A stretch of 64,000 nt of DNA, from assembly GCF_015674855.1 (NCBI RefSeq), contig NZ_JADMLG010000003.1, positions 561,917 to 625,916 of the forward strand, written 5' to 3'. Below the pieces are notes generated by a model. That model saw only the letters and a list, made by a program, of their open reading frames with translations. It was not told where the DNA came from and did no database searches. Below, one piece after another: positions 52,839 through 61,498 of the stretch (its first letter is position 1; each line of letters opens with the position of its first letter). The DNA comes from Nocardia bovistercoris (lineage in GTDB: Bacteria > Actinomycetota > Actinomycetes > Mycobacteriales > Mycobacteriaceae). The translations under genes were made by a program, and so were the position numbers.

Positions 52839-54746
52839 CTACGTTTCCGCGGCGAGACCCGCGCCGACCGGCGCGACGCCTTGACGGGCGCGCAGGAGTT
52901 TCAGGGTTTGTTCGACCAGGTCATCGATGTCGGCGCCGGTGGTGTCGATGATCAGGTCGGGGGCGACCGGCGGTTCGTAGGGTGCGTCGATGCCGGTCAT
53001 GCCCTTCAGTTCGCCCGCGCGCGCTCTCGCGTAGAGCCCCTTGGGATCTCGGCGTTCGCATTCGGCCAGCGGGGTGGCGACGTAGACCTCGAGGAAGAGC
53101 AGGTCGGCGGCGGCGTGGAGTTCGCGGGCGATGGCGCGGTCGGATTCCAGCGGAGAGACCAGCGATGCGATCGAGATTACGCCCGCGTCGGCGAACAGGC
53201 GGGCGAGATGACCGACCCGCCGGATGTTCTCGGCCCGGTCGCCCGGCGAGAAACCGAGATCGTCGGACAGGCCGTGCCGGATATTGTCGCCGTCGAGCAG
53301 GTAGGCCGACTGCCCCGATTCGACGAGCACGCGCTCCAGCGCGACCGCAACGGTCGACTTCCCGGAGGCGGGCAGACCGGTGAACCACAGTGTGGCGCCG
53401 CGCTGTCCGGTGACCGCCCAGCGATGGTTGCGTTCCAGCGAGGACCGATGCCACTTGACATTGCGGCGAATCGGGTTGCCCGGCTGGACCTCTCGCGCTT
53501 CGATGATCGTGCCCGCGGCGACCGTGTCGTTGGAGCTCTCGTCGATGAGGACGAACGCGCCCGCGTCCTTGTTCTCGGAGTACCGGTCGGCGATCACCAC
53601 CGAACTGGTGCGCAACGTGACCGAGCCGATGTCGTTGAGCGCCAACTCCGTCGGGCTGTCGTGCTCGTCGAGGGTCTCCGGGTCGAGCCGGGTGTGCAGC
53701 GCCTGCACGGTGGCGCGCACGGTGGAGGTGGTGTGTTTGAGCGAGAGCCTGCTGCCCGCGCGCAACGGGGTCGAACCGAGCCAGCACACGATCGCGTCGA
53801 GTTCGCGGGCCCGAACCGGTTGCGGCGCATCGGGATCGCCGCTGATCAGCACCGCACCGCGGCCGACGTCGATATTGTCGGCGAGTTCCAGCGACACCGA
53901 AAGCGGTGCGACCGCGACGGTTCGGTTGTCGTCGAGGGTGTCCACCGCGGTCACCACGGTCTGCGCGCCCGAGGGCAGCACGGTGACGCTGTCCCCAACG
54001 GCGACGGTGCCCGCGGAGAGCCTGCCGGTGTAGCGGCGGCGCTCCCCCTGCGCGGGGCGCGAGACCCACTGCACGGGCAGCCGGAGCTGGCGGTGATCGG
54101 CGTGCGGGGCGACGAGTTCGATCGATTCGAGGTATTCGAGCAAGGTCGGCCCGGTGTACCAGGGGGTGTTCGGCGAGCGGTGCACCACGTTGTCGCCGTC
54201 CTTGGCGGCGATCGGGATGACCCGCACCTCGGCGGCGTCGAGCCGGTCGGTGACCCGGTGGATCTGTTCGCTGACCTCGGCGTAGCGGTCGTGGTCGTAG
54301 CCGGTGAGGTCGATCTTGTTGACCGCAGCCACCAGGTGTTTGATGCCGAGCAGTGACGCGATGCGGGCGTGGCGACGGGTCTGGCGCAGCACACCCGCGG
54401 TGGCGTCGACGACCAGCACCGCGACGTGCGCGGTGGACGCACCGGTGAACATGTTGCGGGTGTAGTGCTCGTGTCCCGGCGTGTCGGCGAGGATGTAGCT
54501 GCGGGTGTCGGTGGAGAAGAACCGGTAGGCGACATCGATGGTGATGCCCTGTTCGCGTTCGGCGCGCAGCCCGTCCGAGAGCGCGGCCAGATCGGGGACG
54601 CCGTCCGGGCCGACCACCGCTTCCAGATGGTCGGTCGGCAGACTGTCGGTGTCGTAGAGCAGCCTGCCGATGAGCGTGCTCTTCCCGTCGTCCACCGATC
54701 CGGCGGTGGCGAGCCGAAGCAGTTGTCTCGGTGCGTATTCGGTCAT
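52839..54746 (-). CDS. cysNC: Bifunctional sulfate adenylyltransferase subunit 1/APS kinase
   Basis: A 635-residue fusion. The N-terminal GTPase (CysN): P-loop GSVDDGKSTLIGRLLYDTD, switch REQGITIDVAYRFF, DTPGHEHYTRNMFTGAS, NKID. The C-terminal kinase (CysC, about residues 450-635): GLPASGKSTVAVALER, DGDNIRHGLSDDLGFSPGDRAENIRR. With CysD it makes APS from sulfate and ATP; the kinase part turns APS into PAPS, the sulfate donor. The ATG at 54746 overlaps the CysD stop (TGATG); the frame is open to 55184 only by chance. It is last in the sulfatase-sulfotransferase-cysD-cysNC run. Confidence 0.95.
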   Translation of the reverse strand: MTEYAPRQLLRLATAGSVDDGKSTLIGRLLYDTDSLPTDHLEAVVGPDGVPDLAALSDGLRAEREQGITIDVAYRFFSTDTRSYILADTPGHEHYTRNMFTGASTAHVAVLVVDATAGVLRQTRRHARIASLLGIKHLVAAVNKIDLTGYDHDRYAEVSEQIHRVTDRLDAAEVRVIPIAAKDGDNVVHRSPNTPWYTGPTLLEYLESIELVAPHADHRQLRLPVQWVSRPAQGERRRYTGRLSAGTVAVGDSVTVLPSGAQTVVTAVDTLDDNRTVAVAPLSVSLELADNIDVGRGAVLISGDPDAPQPVRARELDAIVCWLGSTPLRAGSRLSLKHTTSTVRATVQALHTRLDPETLDEHDSPTELALNDIGSVTLRTSSVVIADRYSENKDAGAFVLIDESSNDTVAAGTIIEAREVQPGNPIRRNVKWHRSSLERNHRWAVTGQRGATLWFTGLPASGKSTVAVALERVLVESGQSAYLLDGDNIRHGLSDDLGFSPGDRAENIRRVGHLARLFADAGVISIASLVSPLESDRAIARELHAAADLLFLEVYVATPLAECERRDPKGLYARARAGELKGMTGIDAPYEPPVAPDLIIDTTGADIDDLVEQTLKLLRARQGVAPVGAGLAAET

Positions 54747-55678
54747 CAGAAGTACCCCTCCCGCTTGCGGTCCTCCATCGCGGCGGCGGAGGTGCGATCG
54801 TCGGCGCGGGTCTCGCCGCGCTCGGAGACCGTCGACGCGCCGATCTCGGCGATCACGGCGGCGATGTCGGCGGCCTCGGAACGCACCGCGCCGGTGATCG
54901 TGAGGTCGCCGACGGTGCGGTAGCGGACCCGCTGCACCGAGACCGGCTCGCCCGCGCCCGGCGTGGTGAATCGCGAAGTGGCCAAAAGCAATCCGTCGCG
55001 TTCGAAGACCTCGCGCTCGTGCGCGAAGTAGATCGGCGGGAGCTCGAGGCCCTCCAACTGGATGTAGCGCCAGATGTCGAGTTCGGTCCAGTTGCTGAGC
55101 GGGAACACCCGCACCTGCTCGCCGGGCCGGATCCGGCCGTTGTACAGCGACCACGGTTCCGGGCGTTGTGCGCGCGGGTCCCACTGGCCGAATTCGTCGC
55201 GGAAGCTCAGCACCCGTTCCTTGGCCCGCGCGCGTTCCTCGTCGCGGCGCGCGCCGCCGAAGGCCGCGTCGAATCCGCCGTCCTCCAGCGCGTCGAGCAG
55301 GGTGCGGATCTGGAGCCGGTTGCGAGAACCGTTGGGGCCGCCCACTTCCTTGACGCGACCACGGTCGATGGATTCCTGGACCGATGCGACGACGAGCCGA
55401 TGCCCGGCCCGCTCGATCCGGCGGTCGCGGAAGGCGATGACCTCGTCGAAGTTGTGTCCGGTGTCGACGTGCAGCACCGGGAACGGCAGCGGCGCCGGCC
55501 GAAACGCTTTCTCCGCCAGGCGAAGCAGCACGATCGAGTCCTTGCCAGCGGAGAACAGCAGCACCGGCCGTTCCAGCTCGGACACGACTTCCCGGATGAT
55601 GTGCACCGATTCGGCTTCCAGGATGCGCAGTTCGTCGACCCGCGCGTGGTCGCGTCTGGTTTCCAGTGTCGTTGTCAC
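54746..55678 (-). CDS. cysD: Sulfate adenylyltransferase subunit 2
   Basis: A 310-residue ATP-pyrophosphatase. The PP-loop is [20 protein letters not shown]. Other family motifs: [47 protein letters not shown]. It forms the sulfate-adenylyltransferase heterodimer with CysNC and releases APS. The GTG start at 55678 overlaps the sulfotransferase stop (GTGA), so it is coupled to it. Length fits the family. Confidence 0.95.
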   Translation of the reverse strand: MTTTLETRRDHARVDELRILEAESVHIIREVVSELERPVLLFSAGKDSIVLLRLAEKAFRPAPLPFPVLHVDTGHNFDEVIAFRDRRIERAGHRLVVASVQESIDRGRVKEVGGPNGSRNRLQIRTLLDALEDGGFDAAFGGARRDEERARAKERVLSFRDEFGQWDPRAQRPEPWSLYNGRIRPGEQVRVFPLSNWTELDIWRYIQLEGLELPPIYFAHEREVFERDGLLLATSRFTTPGAGEPVSVQRVRYRTVGDLTITGAVRSEAADIAAVIAEIGASTVSERGETRADDRTSAAAMEDRKREGYF

Positions 55679-56478
55679 AGTGGGATCCCCTGTTCCGCCG
55701 CGTCGATGAGGAATCGCTCGACCCAGGTGTTGGAGCGCACGTCGGCCTGGCGTTCGAGGACCGGCGCGGGCGCGACCGATGGATCGAGTCCGAGTTCGAG
55801 CAGCACCTTGCCGACCGCCGCGGTCGAATCCGCTGCCAGGTCGCGGTAATTCACCTCGAGCGGCGTGATGGACTCGGCCGCGAACCATTCGCGCCAGCGC
55901 GCGTCCTGTTCCTTCAGGATGCGCAGCAGATGCGCGATACCGAGCACGTGGTAGCGGGCGGTGTCACCGGAGCCGCGGGCCGCGGGCGCGCGCCAGACCC
56001 TGGTCTGCACCGCCCGCCAGAACGAGACGGCCTGGTGGACCTTGTCCGGGCGGTGCACGTGGACGAACAGCGGTTCCTCACCGAGTACGTCGACGATCGC
56101 CGCGCGCAGGCCCGTGCCGCTGCGTTCGGGCAGACCCGCGGCGCGGTCGAGCAGCAGCGGTGTCTGGTTCCACATGAGTTTGCCGCCCCAGATCCCGTTG
56201 GAGCTGCGGCCTTCTCGCCGGATCCGGTCGCGCCACTGCTCGGCGGTCTCGGTACTCGGCTCCCCCGCGCGCAGCGGCGCGAGCAGTTCGAGGACCGACT
56301 CGTCCTCGACGCCCGCGAACCACTGCCGCGGCTGCGGCGCCAGACTCGTCTCCGGCAGGTATTGGAAGAATTCGTGCGGTTCGCCCGCGATTCCGGTCGC
56401 GCGCAGCGACTCGACCAGAAGTGTGCTGCCACTGCGTTGGGAAGCGAGGACGAGATAGGAGCGCGGCCGATCGGACAT
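55675..56478 (-). CDS. Stf0-type PAPS-dependent sulfotransferase
   Basis: A 267-residue sulfotransferase. The PAPS 5'-phosphate loop is [21 protein letters not shown], and the family segments [12 protein letters not shown] and [25 protein letters not shown] are seen. Stf0 in M. tuberculosis sulfates trehalose; here the acceptor is unknown. ATG 56478 has no ribosome site but gives the family's N-terminus. The gene is coupled to cysD (GTGA), so PAPS supply and use are co-transcribed. A 101-bp gap separates it from the sulfatase. Confidence 0.88.
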   Translation of the reverse strand: MSDRPRSYLVLASQRSGSTLLVESLRATGIAGEPHEFFQYLPETSLAPQPRQWFAGVEDESVLELLAPLRAGEPSTETAEQWRDRIRREGRSSNGIWGGKLMWNQTPLLLDRAAGLPERSGTGLRAAIVDVLGEEPLFVHVHRPDKVHQAVSFWRAVQTRVWRAPAARGSGDTARYHVLGIAHLLRILKEQDARWREWFAAESITPLEVNYRDLAADSTAAVGKVLLELGLDPSVAPAPVLERQADVRSNTWVERFLIDAAEQGIPL

Positions 56479-56579
56479 GGCCGAAGAATAACAGGATTCG
56501 CGGCCGCGCACTTTTCAGCGAATTCGAATCACGGTGACGAAAAATATTGACTTTTCCGTGATCCGCCATTCTTCGAATA

Positions 56580-57938
56580 TCACGACGAGCTGTCCGCGAC
56601 GCCGCGATGTTCGCTCAACGCCTTGCGCGACGGCAATTCCAGGCCCTTGATCAAGGCGTAGGTCTGGGTGTATCGCTCGGAGATCCTGGTACCGACGAAC
56701 TCCGACGGGATCACGTCGCCGGTGCGTTCGCGCCACTCGTGCAGGCGCAGCGCCAACCCCTCGGCGACCTCGAGATACCGGGGGTCGCCGTGTAGGTTGT
56801 GCGTCTCCCCTGGATCGCGGACCAGGTCGTACAGTTCGGATGCCGGACGTTCGCCAGACACCTGATCGGCCACCGCGCGACCGGACGGACTGTCCTCGAT
56901 GTCCCATGGCAGCTCCAGGATCGGGCGCCGCGCGTAGTTCTCGATGTAGCTGAACTCCTTGGTCCTGATGGCCCGGATGGGGTCGAAGGCGTCGTGATAG
57001 GTCTTCTCGGTGAACACCTCCGTGCGGGCGGGGTCGGCGGCGCGGTCGGTGACCAGTTGGGCGGCGTGCGAGATGCCCTGCACATCCTCGGGCACCTCGA
57101 CGCCGAGCAGTTCGAGCAGGGTCGGCACCAGGTCGACGCCGCTGAACAGCTCGTCGTAGACCAGCGGCGCGACGCCGAGGCCGGTGGGCGGACGGATGAT
57201 CACGGTGATGCCGGTGCCGGGTTCGTAGAGTGTGGATTTGGCGCGCGGGAAGGCGGGCCCGTGATCGGTGAGGAACACCACCCACGTGCTCTCGTCGAGC
57301 CCGTTGTCGGCGAGCGCGTCAAGGATCTCGCCGAGCGCGGCGTCGGCGACCTCGATCGAGCCGTGGAATTCCGCCAGGTCCGCGCGGACTTCCGGGGTAT
57401 CGGGCAGGTAGTCGGGCACCTCGATGGACGCCGCGTCGGCGGGCCGGTACCGATCGGCCGGATAGGGGCGGTGGGTCTCGAAGAATCCGGCGGTGAGCAG
57501 GAACGGTTTCGCTGGCGCGTCCGAGAGCCAGGTGCGCACCCTGTCCACGACGTACTCGCAGTAGGAGTTGGTGACGTCGTACTCGTCGAAACCGAGCCGC
57601 CGCGGGAACGAGGACTCGTGCTGCATGCCGAACAGCGCGGTGTGCCAGCCTGTTCGCGAGAGGATTGCCGGCAGCGTCGAAACCTCCGGCCGATACTCCC
57701 AGCCGTGGTGGGCCAGCCCGACGAGGCCGTTGCTGTGCGGGTACCGGCCGGTGAACAGCGACCCGCGCGACGGCGAGCACAGCGGGGCCGTTGCGTGTGC
57801 GCGGGTGCACAGCACGCCCTCGGCGGCCAGCGCGTCGGCGCGCGGACTGCGCACCGAATCGTGACCGTAGACTCCGAGATGCCGACCGAGGTCGTGCCAA
57901 TGGACGATAACGACGTTTTCCGCGGAACGTTCGGTCAT
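56580..57938 (-). CDS. Sulfatase (formylglycine-dependent)
   Basis: A 452-residue type I sulfatase. The formylglycine site is CSPSR (Cys54 to Arg58) in TAPLCSPSRGSLFTGRYPHSNGL. The usual Asp-Asp metal pair at the N-terminus reads His-Asp (VHWHDLGRHLGVYGHD), an unusual first ligand. The C-terminal metal site is FLTDHGPAFPRAKSTLYEPG. The shape resembles sulfamidase/arylsulfatase-type enzymes that cleave sulfate esters or N-sulfates. No signal peptide is evident, so it acts in the cytoplasm. GGGAG lies before the ATG. Confidence 0.88.
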   Translation of the reverse strand: MTERSAENVVIVHWHDLGRHLGVYGHDSVRSPRADALAAEGVLCTRAHATAPLCSPSRGSLFTGRYPHSNGLVGLAHHGWEYRPEVSTLPAILSRTGWHTALFGMQHESSFPRRLGFDEYDVTNSYCEYVVDRVRTWLSDAPAKPFLLTAGFFETHRPYPADRYRPADAASIEVPDYLPDTPEVRADLAEFHGSIEVADAALGEILDALADNGLDESTWVVFLTDHGPAFPRAKSTLYEPGTGITVIIRPPTGLGVAPLVYDELFSGVDLVPTLLELLGVEVPEDVQGISHAAQLVTDRAADPARTEVFTEKTYHDAFDPIRAIRTKEFSYIENYARRPILELPWDIEDSPSGRAVADQVSGERPASELYDLVRDPGETHNLHGDPRYLEVAEGLALRLHEWRERTGDVIPSEFVGTRISERYTQTYALIKGLELPSRKALSEHRGVADSSS

Positions 57939-57996
57939 CGATACTCCCAGCCCATGTTGTTCGTGGATCGCGCGTGATCACGGTCGAACCGCGCGC

Positions 57997-58002
57997 CATA
58001 AT
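57997..58002 (+). promoter_or_regulatory. -10 box of the FGE gene
   Basis: CATAAT ends 5 bases before the ATG at 58008, with no ribosome-binding site. This indicates a leaderless mRNA and supports the longer start MRNNCCTPSQ. Confidence 0.5.
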
Positions 58003-58007
58003 CGGGT

Positions 58008-58928
58008 ATGCGCAATAACTGCTGCACCCCCAGTCAAGTTACACGGCCGGAATCGGAAGTGAAACGCACGGCGGCCGCCGCGACGAACGCCGCGCCGGAT
58101 TCGATATCGCCGGAAATGGTGTCACTGGCGGGCGGCGAATTTCTCATGGGCAGCGCGGACCCGGATATCTACCCGCTCGACGGCGAGGGGCCGGTGCGGC
58201 GCGAGACGGTGGCGCCGTTCGCGATCGCCGCGACCACGGTGACCGTCGCGCAGTTCGACGCCTTCGTCGCCGCCACCGGCTACGTCACCGACGCCGAACG
58301 CTTCGGCGACTCGCTGGTATTCGAGGCAGCGCTGCCCGAGCACGATCGCGAGCATCCGCGTATCGCGGATACGCCGTGGTGGGCGGTGGTCGGCGGCGCG
58401 GACTGGCGGCATCCGGCGGGTCCGCGCGCCGAGATCGACGCGCGGCGCGATCTCGCCGACCATCCGGTAGTGCACGTCTCGCTCGCGGACGCGCGGGAGT
58501 ACTGCGCGTGGAGCGGCACGGCGATACCCACCGAGGCGCAGTGGGAGTTCGCGTGCCGGGGCGGGCTGAGCGGGCAGCCCTATCCGTGGGGCTCGCAGCG
58601 CGATCCAGGCGGCGCGGCCATGATGAACATCTGGCGCGGCGAATTCCCCGGTTCGTCGAGTACGCCCGCAGGCGCCACCTTCACCGCGCCCGTGCACGAC
58701 TACGCCCCCAACGGTTTCGGGCTGTTCCACACCACCGGCAATGTCTGGGAATGGACCACCGGGGAATTCGATCCGCGCCGCGGCGACCGGCGCGGCGTGA
58801 TTCGCGGCGGATCGCATATGTGTCACGAAAGTTACTGCCGCCGCTACCGCACCTCGGCGCGCTCGGGCGCGAGCGCGGACACCTCGAGCGGCCACATCGG
58901 ATTCCGGATCGTCGGCGCGGCGTTCTGA
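58008..58928 (+). CDS. Formylglycine-generating enzyme (SUMF1 family)
   Basis: A 306-residue FGE that oxidises the sulfatase Cys to formylglycine. The active-site cysteines are Cys272 and Cys277 in GGSHMCHESYCRRYR, followed by the ARSG and HIGFRIV end. Other fold motifs: GGEFLMGSADPDIYPLDGEGP, TVAQFDAFVAATGYVTDAERFG, PVVHVSLADAREYCAWSG, IPTEAQWEFACRGG. It is divergent from the sulfatase that needs it. The N-terminus has an extra CCTPS segment found in actinobacterial FGEs. Catalysis uses a Cu(I) bound by the two cysteines. Confidence 0.93.
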   Translation: MRNNCCTPSQVTRPESEVKRTAAAATNAAPDSISPEMVSLAGGEFLMGSADPDIYPLDGEGPVRRETVAPFAIAATTVTVAQFDAFVAATGYVTDAERFGDSLVFEAALPEHDREHPRIADTPWWAVVGGADWRHPAGPRAEIDARRDLADHPVVHVSLADAREYCAWSGTAIPTEAQWEFACRGGLSGQPYPWGSQRDPGGAAMMNIWRGEFPGSSSTPAGATFTAPVHDYAPNGFGLFHTTGNVWEWTTGEFDPRRGDRRGVIRGGSHMCHESYCRRYRTSARSGASADTSSGHIGFRIVGAAF

Positions 58929-59255
58929 GCGCACGGTTCACCCGCTGTTCACCGGCCGCGCCCGAATCCTTTGCCCGGCAGCATCGCAGCCGTCGCCCGC
59001 GCGCGCGTCGTACGGAAAGCGTTGGCGCGGTGCGAGACAACACCGAGCGGCCGGTCGGGGCGCCGCGCACCGCATGCCGGAAACCGGCACAACCGTACCC
59101 GAAAGCGGCCGGAGCGGATATCGTCGCAGGTCCGAGACTTGTTGCGGCACCGAGTAGCACGGGTTGCCGAAGAATCGCGCGACCGTAGCCGCGCTCGCGT
59201 CGCGCAGTCGGAAGGCGGGCGCGCGTGGCATCGGCGCGGGCGATACAGTACGGCG
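58929..59255 (+). other. Intergenic region, no gene seen
   Basis: No supported gene in about 330 bases. TACAGT (59244-59249) ends 6 bases before the GTG of the next gene and acts as its likely -10 box. The open frame continuing upstream of that GTG to 58971 lacks features. Confidence 0.4.
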
Positions 59256-59846
59256 GTGACCGAGCACCGATTGCCCATCGGCGGGGAGCGCTCGCAGGAC
59301 TTCGGAGTACCCTCTTCGCTGGATCTGCGCTCCGCCGACTGGTCGAGTTCCGATGAGACACTCGCCTGGCTTTTCCACCGCGTCGAGGCGTACGCGATGG
59401 ACGCGCGCGACTGGTACGCGAAGGACAAACGCGTCAAGCAGCGCACCAGCCTAGCGCTCACCGCGACCATGATCGTGCTCGGTCTCGTCGGAATCCTGGT
59501 GCCGCTCGCAACCACCGCAGGCCTCGACACCCTCAACCCGAGCTGGGGGTATGTCCTGCTGGCCTGCGCCGTCGGGTGCGCGGCGATCGACCGGTTCTTC
59601 GGTGTCTCCACCGCGTGGACGCGCGATACGCGCTGCGTTCAGTCGATCAACGCGATGATGTGCGATTTCCAGCTCGAATGGGCGTCGGTGTCACGGGCCT
59701 CGGCCAACTCCAACGGCGAAATCGACCGCCGCATGGGACTTCTCAGGGAGTTCTCGCACCGGGTCAACGAGGTGATCGCGCGCGAGACCATCGCGTGGAC
59801 CACCCAGTTCCCGCACGCGGGCGAGATACGGGGCGGTCGGCGGTAG
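59256..59846 (+). CDS. SLATT/DUF4231-like two-TM protein
   Basis: A 196-residue protein with a GTG start fixed by the -10 box 6 bases before. Two TM helices (TSLALTATMIVLGLVGILVPLATTAG and WGYVLLACAVGCAAIDRFFG) are preceded by a helical segment FHRVEAYAMDARDWYAKDKRVKQR and followed by long amphipathic helices (CVQSINAMMCDFQLEWASVSRA). This matches the SLATT/DUF4231 arrangement, thought to form membrane effectors of nucleotide-sensing defence systems. No sensor gene is adjacent, so a stand-alone role is possible. Confidence 0.65.
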   Translation: MTEHRLPIGGERSQDFGVPSSLDLRSADWSSSDETLAWLFHRVEAYAMDARDWYAKDKRVKQRTSLALTATMIVLGLVGILVPLATTAGLDTLNPSWGYVLLACAVGCAAIDRFFGVSTAWTRDTRCVQSINAMMCDFQLEWASVSRASANSNGEIDRRMGLLREFSHRVNEVIARETIAWTTQFPHAGEIRGGRR

Positions 59847-59870
59847 CGCGCCGAAGCTACCGCGGGTAGG

Positions 59871-59889
59871 GGCCCGAAACGAGCGGGCC
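59871..59889. terminator. Short hairpin between convergent genes
   Basis: GGCCCG (59871-59876) pairs with CGGGCC (59884-59889) across a 7-base loop. It lies 24 bases after the SLATT-like stop and 6 bases from the stop of the convergent small gene. Confidence 0.5.
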
Positions 59890-59895
59890 GCGGGC

Positions 59896-60225
59896 TCAGT
59901 CCCGCCCGAGCGCGTGGGCGAGCTCGGACTTCGACATCTTGGAGCGGCCGTCGATATCGCGCTTCTTGGCCTCGTTGTACAGCTGGTCGCGGGTCGGCCC
60001 CTTCGGCCTACGCGTGCCCGAACGCTGACCGCCGCGCTGCTGCGGCGACTTGTCCTCGACCGAGGTGCGGCTCGCCGTCCGGGTCTGACCGGCCTGCGCG
60101 CGGTTCTTGTTCACCGTCCGCGCGGCGATCTCCTTCGCCCGCTTTTCCGAGGTGCCGCGATCCTCGGCGGAATCCCTGATGTGCTCGTACTGCCGTTCCT
60201 GTTTGTCCGTCCATTCCTTCGGCAT
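59896..60225 (-). CDS. Small conserved protein annotated as plasmid stabilization protein
   Basis: A 109-residue, highly charged protein: MPKEWTDKQERQYEHIRDSAEDRG, SEKRAKEIAARTVNKNRAQAGQ, then a Lys/Arg/Gly linker and a C-terminal SAP/Rho-N-like helix-extended-helix (TRDQLYNEAKKRDIDGRSKMSKSELAHALGR) that could bind nucleic acid. Relatives are widespread chromosomal genes named plasmid stabilization proteins without proof of that role. GAGGAGG lies 8 bases before the ATG at 60225. Confidence 0.72.
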   Translation of the reverse strand: MPKEWTDKQERQYEHIRDSAEDRGTSEKRAKEIAARTVNKNRAQAGQTRTASRTSVEDKSPQQRGGQRSGTRRPKGPTRDQLYNEAKKRDIDGRSKMSKSELAHALGRD

Positions 60226-60292
60226 GTCGATCACCTCCTCTGGTCGGCAGGTACCCCGATCCCGCGATCGAAACCAGCGGGCGCTACCCGTT

Positions 60293-61021
60293 CTATCGGC
60301 TCGAAGCAGGTCGCGGACCCTGGAAAGGGTTGGGGAAGTGCGCGGCGGGCCGGTGCGCGACGGGGCGGGCGGGCCTGCGGATTCGTCGCGTCCAGGCCGG
60401 GACGACTTCGCCGCGTCCGACGCCCGCCAGCAGCACGTGCGCCGCGCCGAGCAGGATCATGGCGGCCGCGGCGACCATGGCCAGTGCCGTCACCGAGTCC
60501 AACGGCAGCAACAGCAGCAGGACCCCGGCGAACAGCACGGCGAGCCCGACCAGTTCGTGTCGCAGCGGACGGGCCAGTTCGTCGTCCCACACCGCGACAT
60601 TGGCCAGGCCGATACCCGTTGTCGCCCAACCGATCCCGAGCCACATCGAGAGCATCGGCACCGAATTGCCGCCGCTCACGCACATGAGCGCGAAGCCTGC
60701 CGAGATCAGGCCGCACACCACGAGCAGCACCCGCAGCGGCGTCGCGAAACGCGCGCCTGCGGCGAGGAATATCTGCGCGCCCGCACCGAGGGCGAGTACG
60801 AGTCCGAACAGCAGCTCGAGGGTCGCTACCGACCGGCCCGGCCACACCGCGACCGGCAACGCCAGTGCGGCCCAAGCGATACCGAGCACAACGAGCGCTT
60901 CGCGACCACGGTGGACTCGCGAATCCGGGTCGTCGGCGCGCGCGAACAGTGGCGCGGCAGTGCGGGGCGAAGGGGAGAACGGCCGACCCGTCGCTGCGGG
61001 ACGGCGAGCATGTGTCGTCAT
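60293..61021 (-). CDS. HdeD/DUF308-family membrane protein
   Basis: A 242-residue membrane protein with about six TM helices in three pairs, e.g. LVVLGIAWAALALPVAVWPG, LELLFGLVLALGAGAQIFLAAGA, VLLVVCGLISAGFALMCV. The pattern matches HdeD-like DUF308 proteins (acid-stress or envelope proteins in E. coli). The C-terminus is basic and Pro-rich. The ATG at 61021 is chosen because residues before it in the open frame are featureless; no clear ribosome site was seen. Confidence 0.68.
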   Translation of the reverse strand: MTTHARRPAATGRPFSPSPRTAAPLFARADDPDSRVHRGREALVVLGIAWAALALPVAVWPGRSVATLELLFGLVLALGAGAQIFLAAGARFATPLRVLLVVCGLISAGFALMCVSGGNSVPMLSMWLGIGWATTGIGLANVAVWDDELARPLRHELVGLAVLFAGVLLLLLPLDSVTALAMVAAAAMILLGAAHVLLAGVGRGEVVPAWTRRIRRPARPVAHRPAAHFPNPFQGPRPASSR

Positions 61022-61216
61022 GCGGCACGGATGCCCATTCACCGCCGATCGACACCGTCGATCCGACCACAGTGTTTCCGTTGGATCGGGACGGCCCGCC
61101 GAAGCGGCACCGAGCGGTGTCGTCGATCGAATCCGCGGCGCGGATCCTCGATGTCGGAGCACCTCGGTAATCCAGCGCGGGTGATCCGCGTGCCCGCCCG
61201 CGAGATCCGGCGGGGC

Positions 61217-61393
61217 TCACTCACCCTGTTCGCCGACCTCGCGGTAGATGCGCAGCGCCGCCGCGAGCTTGCCCGCGAGACCTTCCAGCGGGGCGGGCCG
61301 CAAGGTCTTGCCGAAGGCCGCGGCGTCGAGCAGCGCGCGGCGCACATCCTCCACCTGCGCTCTGGCGAAGTCGATGCGGTCGGGGTCGGACAT
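61217..61393 (-). CDS. Small helical protein, unknown function
   Basis: A 58-residue protein beginning MSDPDRIDFARAQVEDVRRALLDAAAF, with a helix-loop-helix layout (PLEGLAGKLAAALRIYREVGEQGE). No family is recognised. It lies between the HdeD-like gene and a divergent TetR. The ATG at 61393 lacks a strong ribosome site. Codon use and amphipathic helices are the support. Confidence 0.42.
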   Translation of the reverse strand: MSDPDRIDFARAQVEDVRRALLDAAAFGKTLRPAPLEGLAGKLAAALRIYREVGEQGE

Positions 61394-61472
61394 GAACCGA
61401 GACCATACCCGCAATCGAACAGACGTTCTATCCGAACCTCCGTCGCGTCGCGATGTCGCGATATCCACGGCC

Positions 61473-61492
61473 GCTCCGGAGCATTACTCTGT
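61473..61492 (+). promoter_or_regulatory. Shared motif copy 1, TetR promoter
   Basis: GCTCCGGAGC (61473-61482) is a perfect palindrome followed by ATTACTCTGT. TACTCT (61485-61490) fits a -10 box 8 bases before the TetR ATG, so the gene may be leaderless. The block CTCCGGAGYRTTACTCTG recurs at 62214-62231. Confidence 0.65.
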
Positions 61493-61498
61493 CAGCGC

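Noticed and set aside
60107..61498. N-terminal extension of the final TetR frame
   Set aside because: It passes opposite the small charged protein and the HdeD-like gene; the TetR HTH begins at 61499 after a good -10 box.
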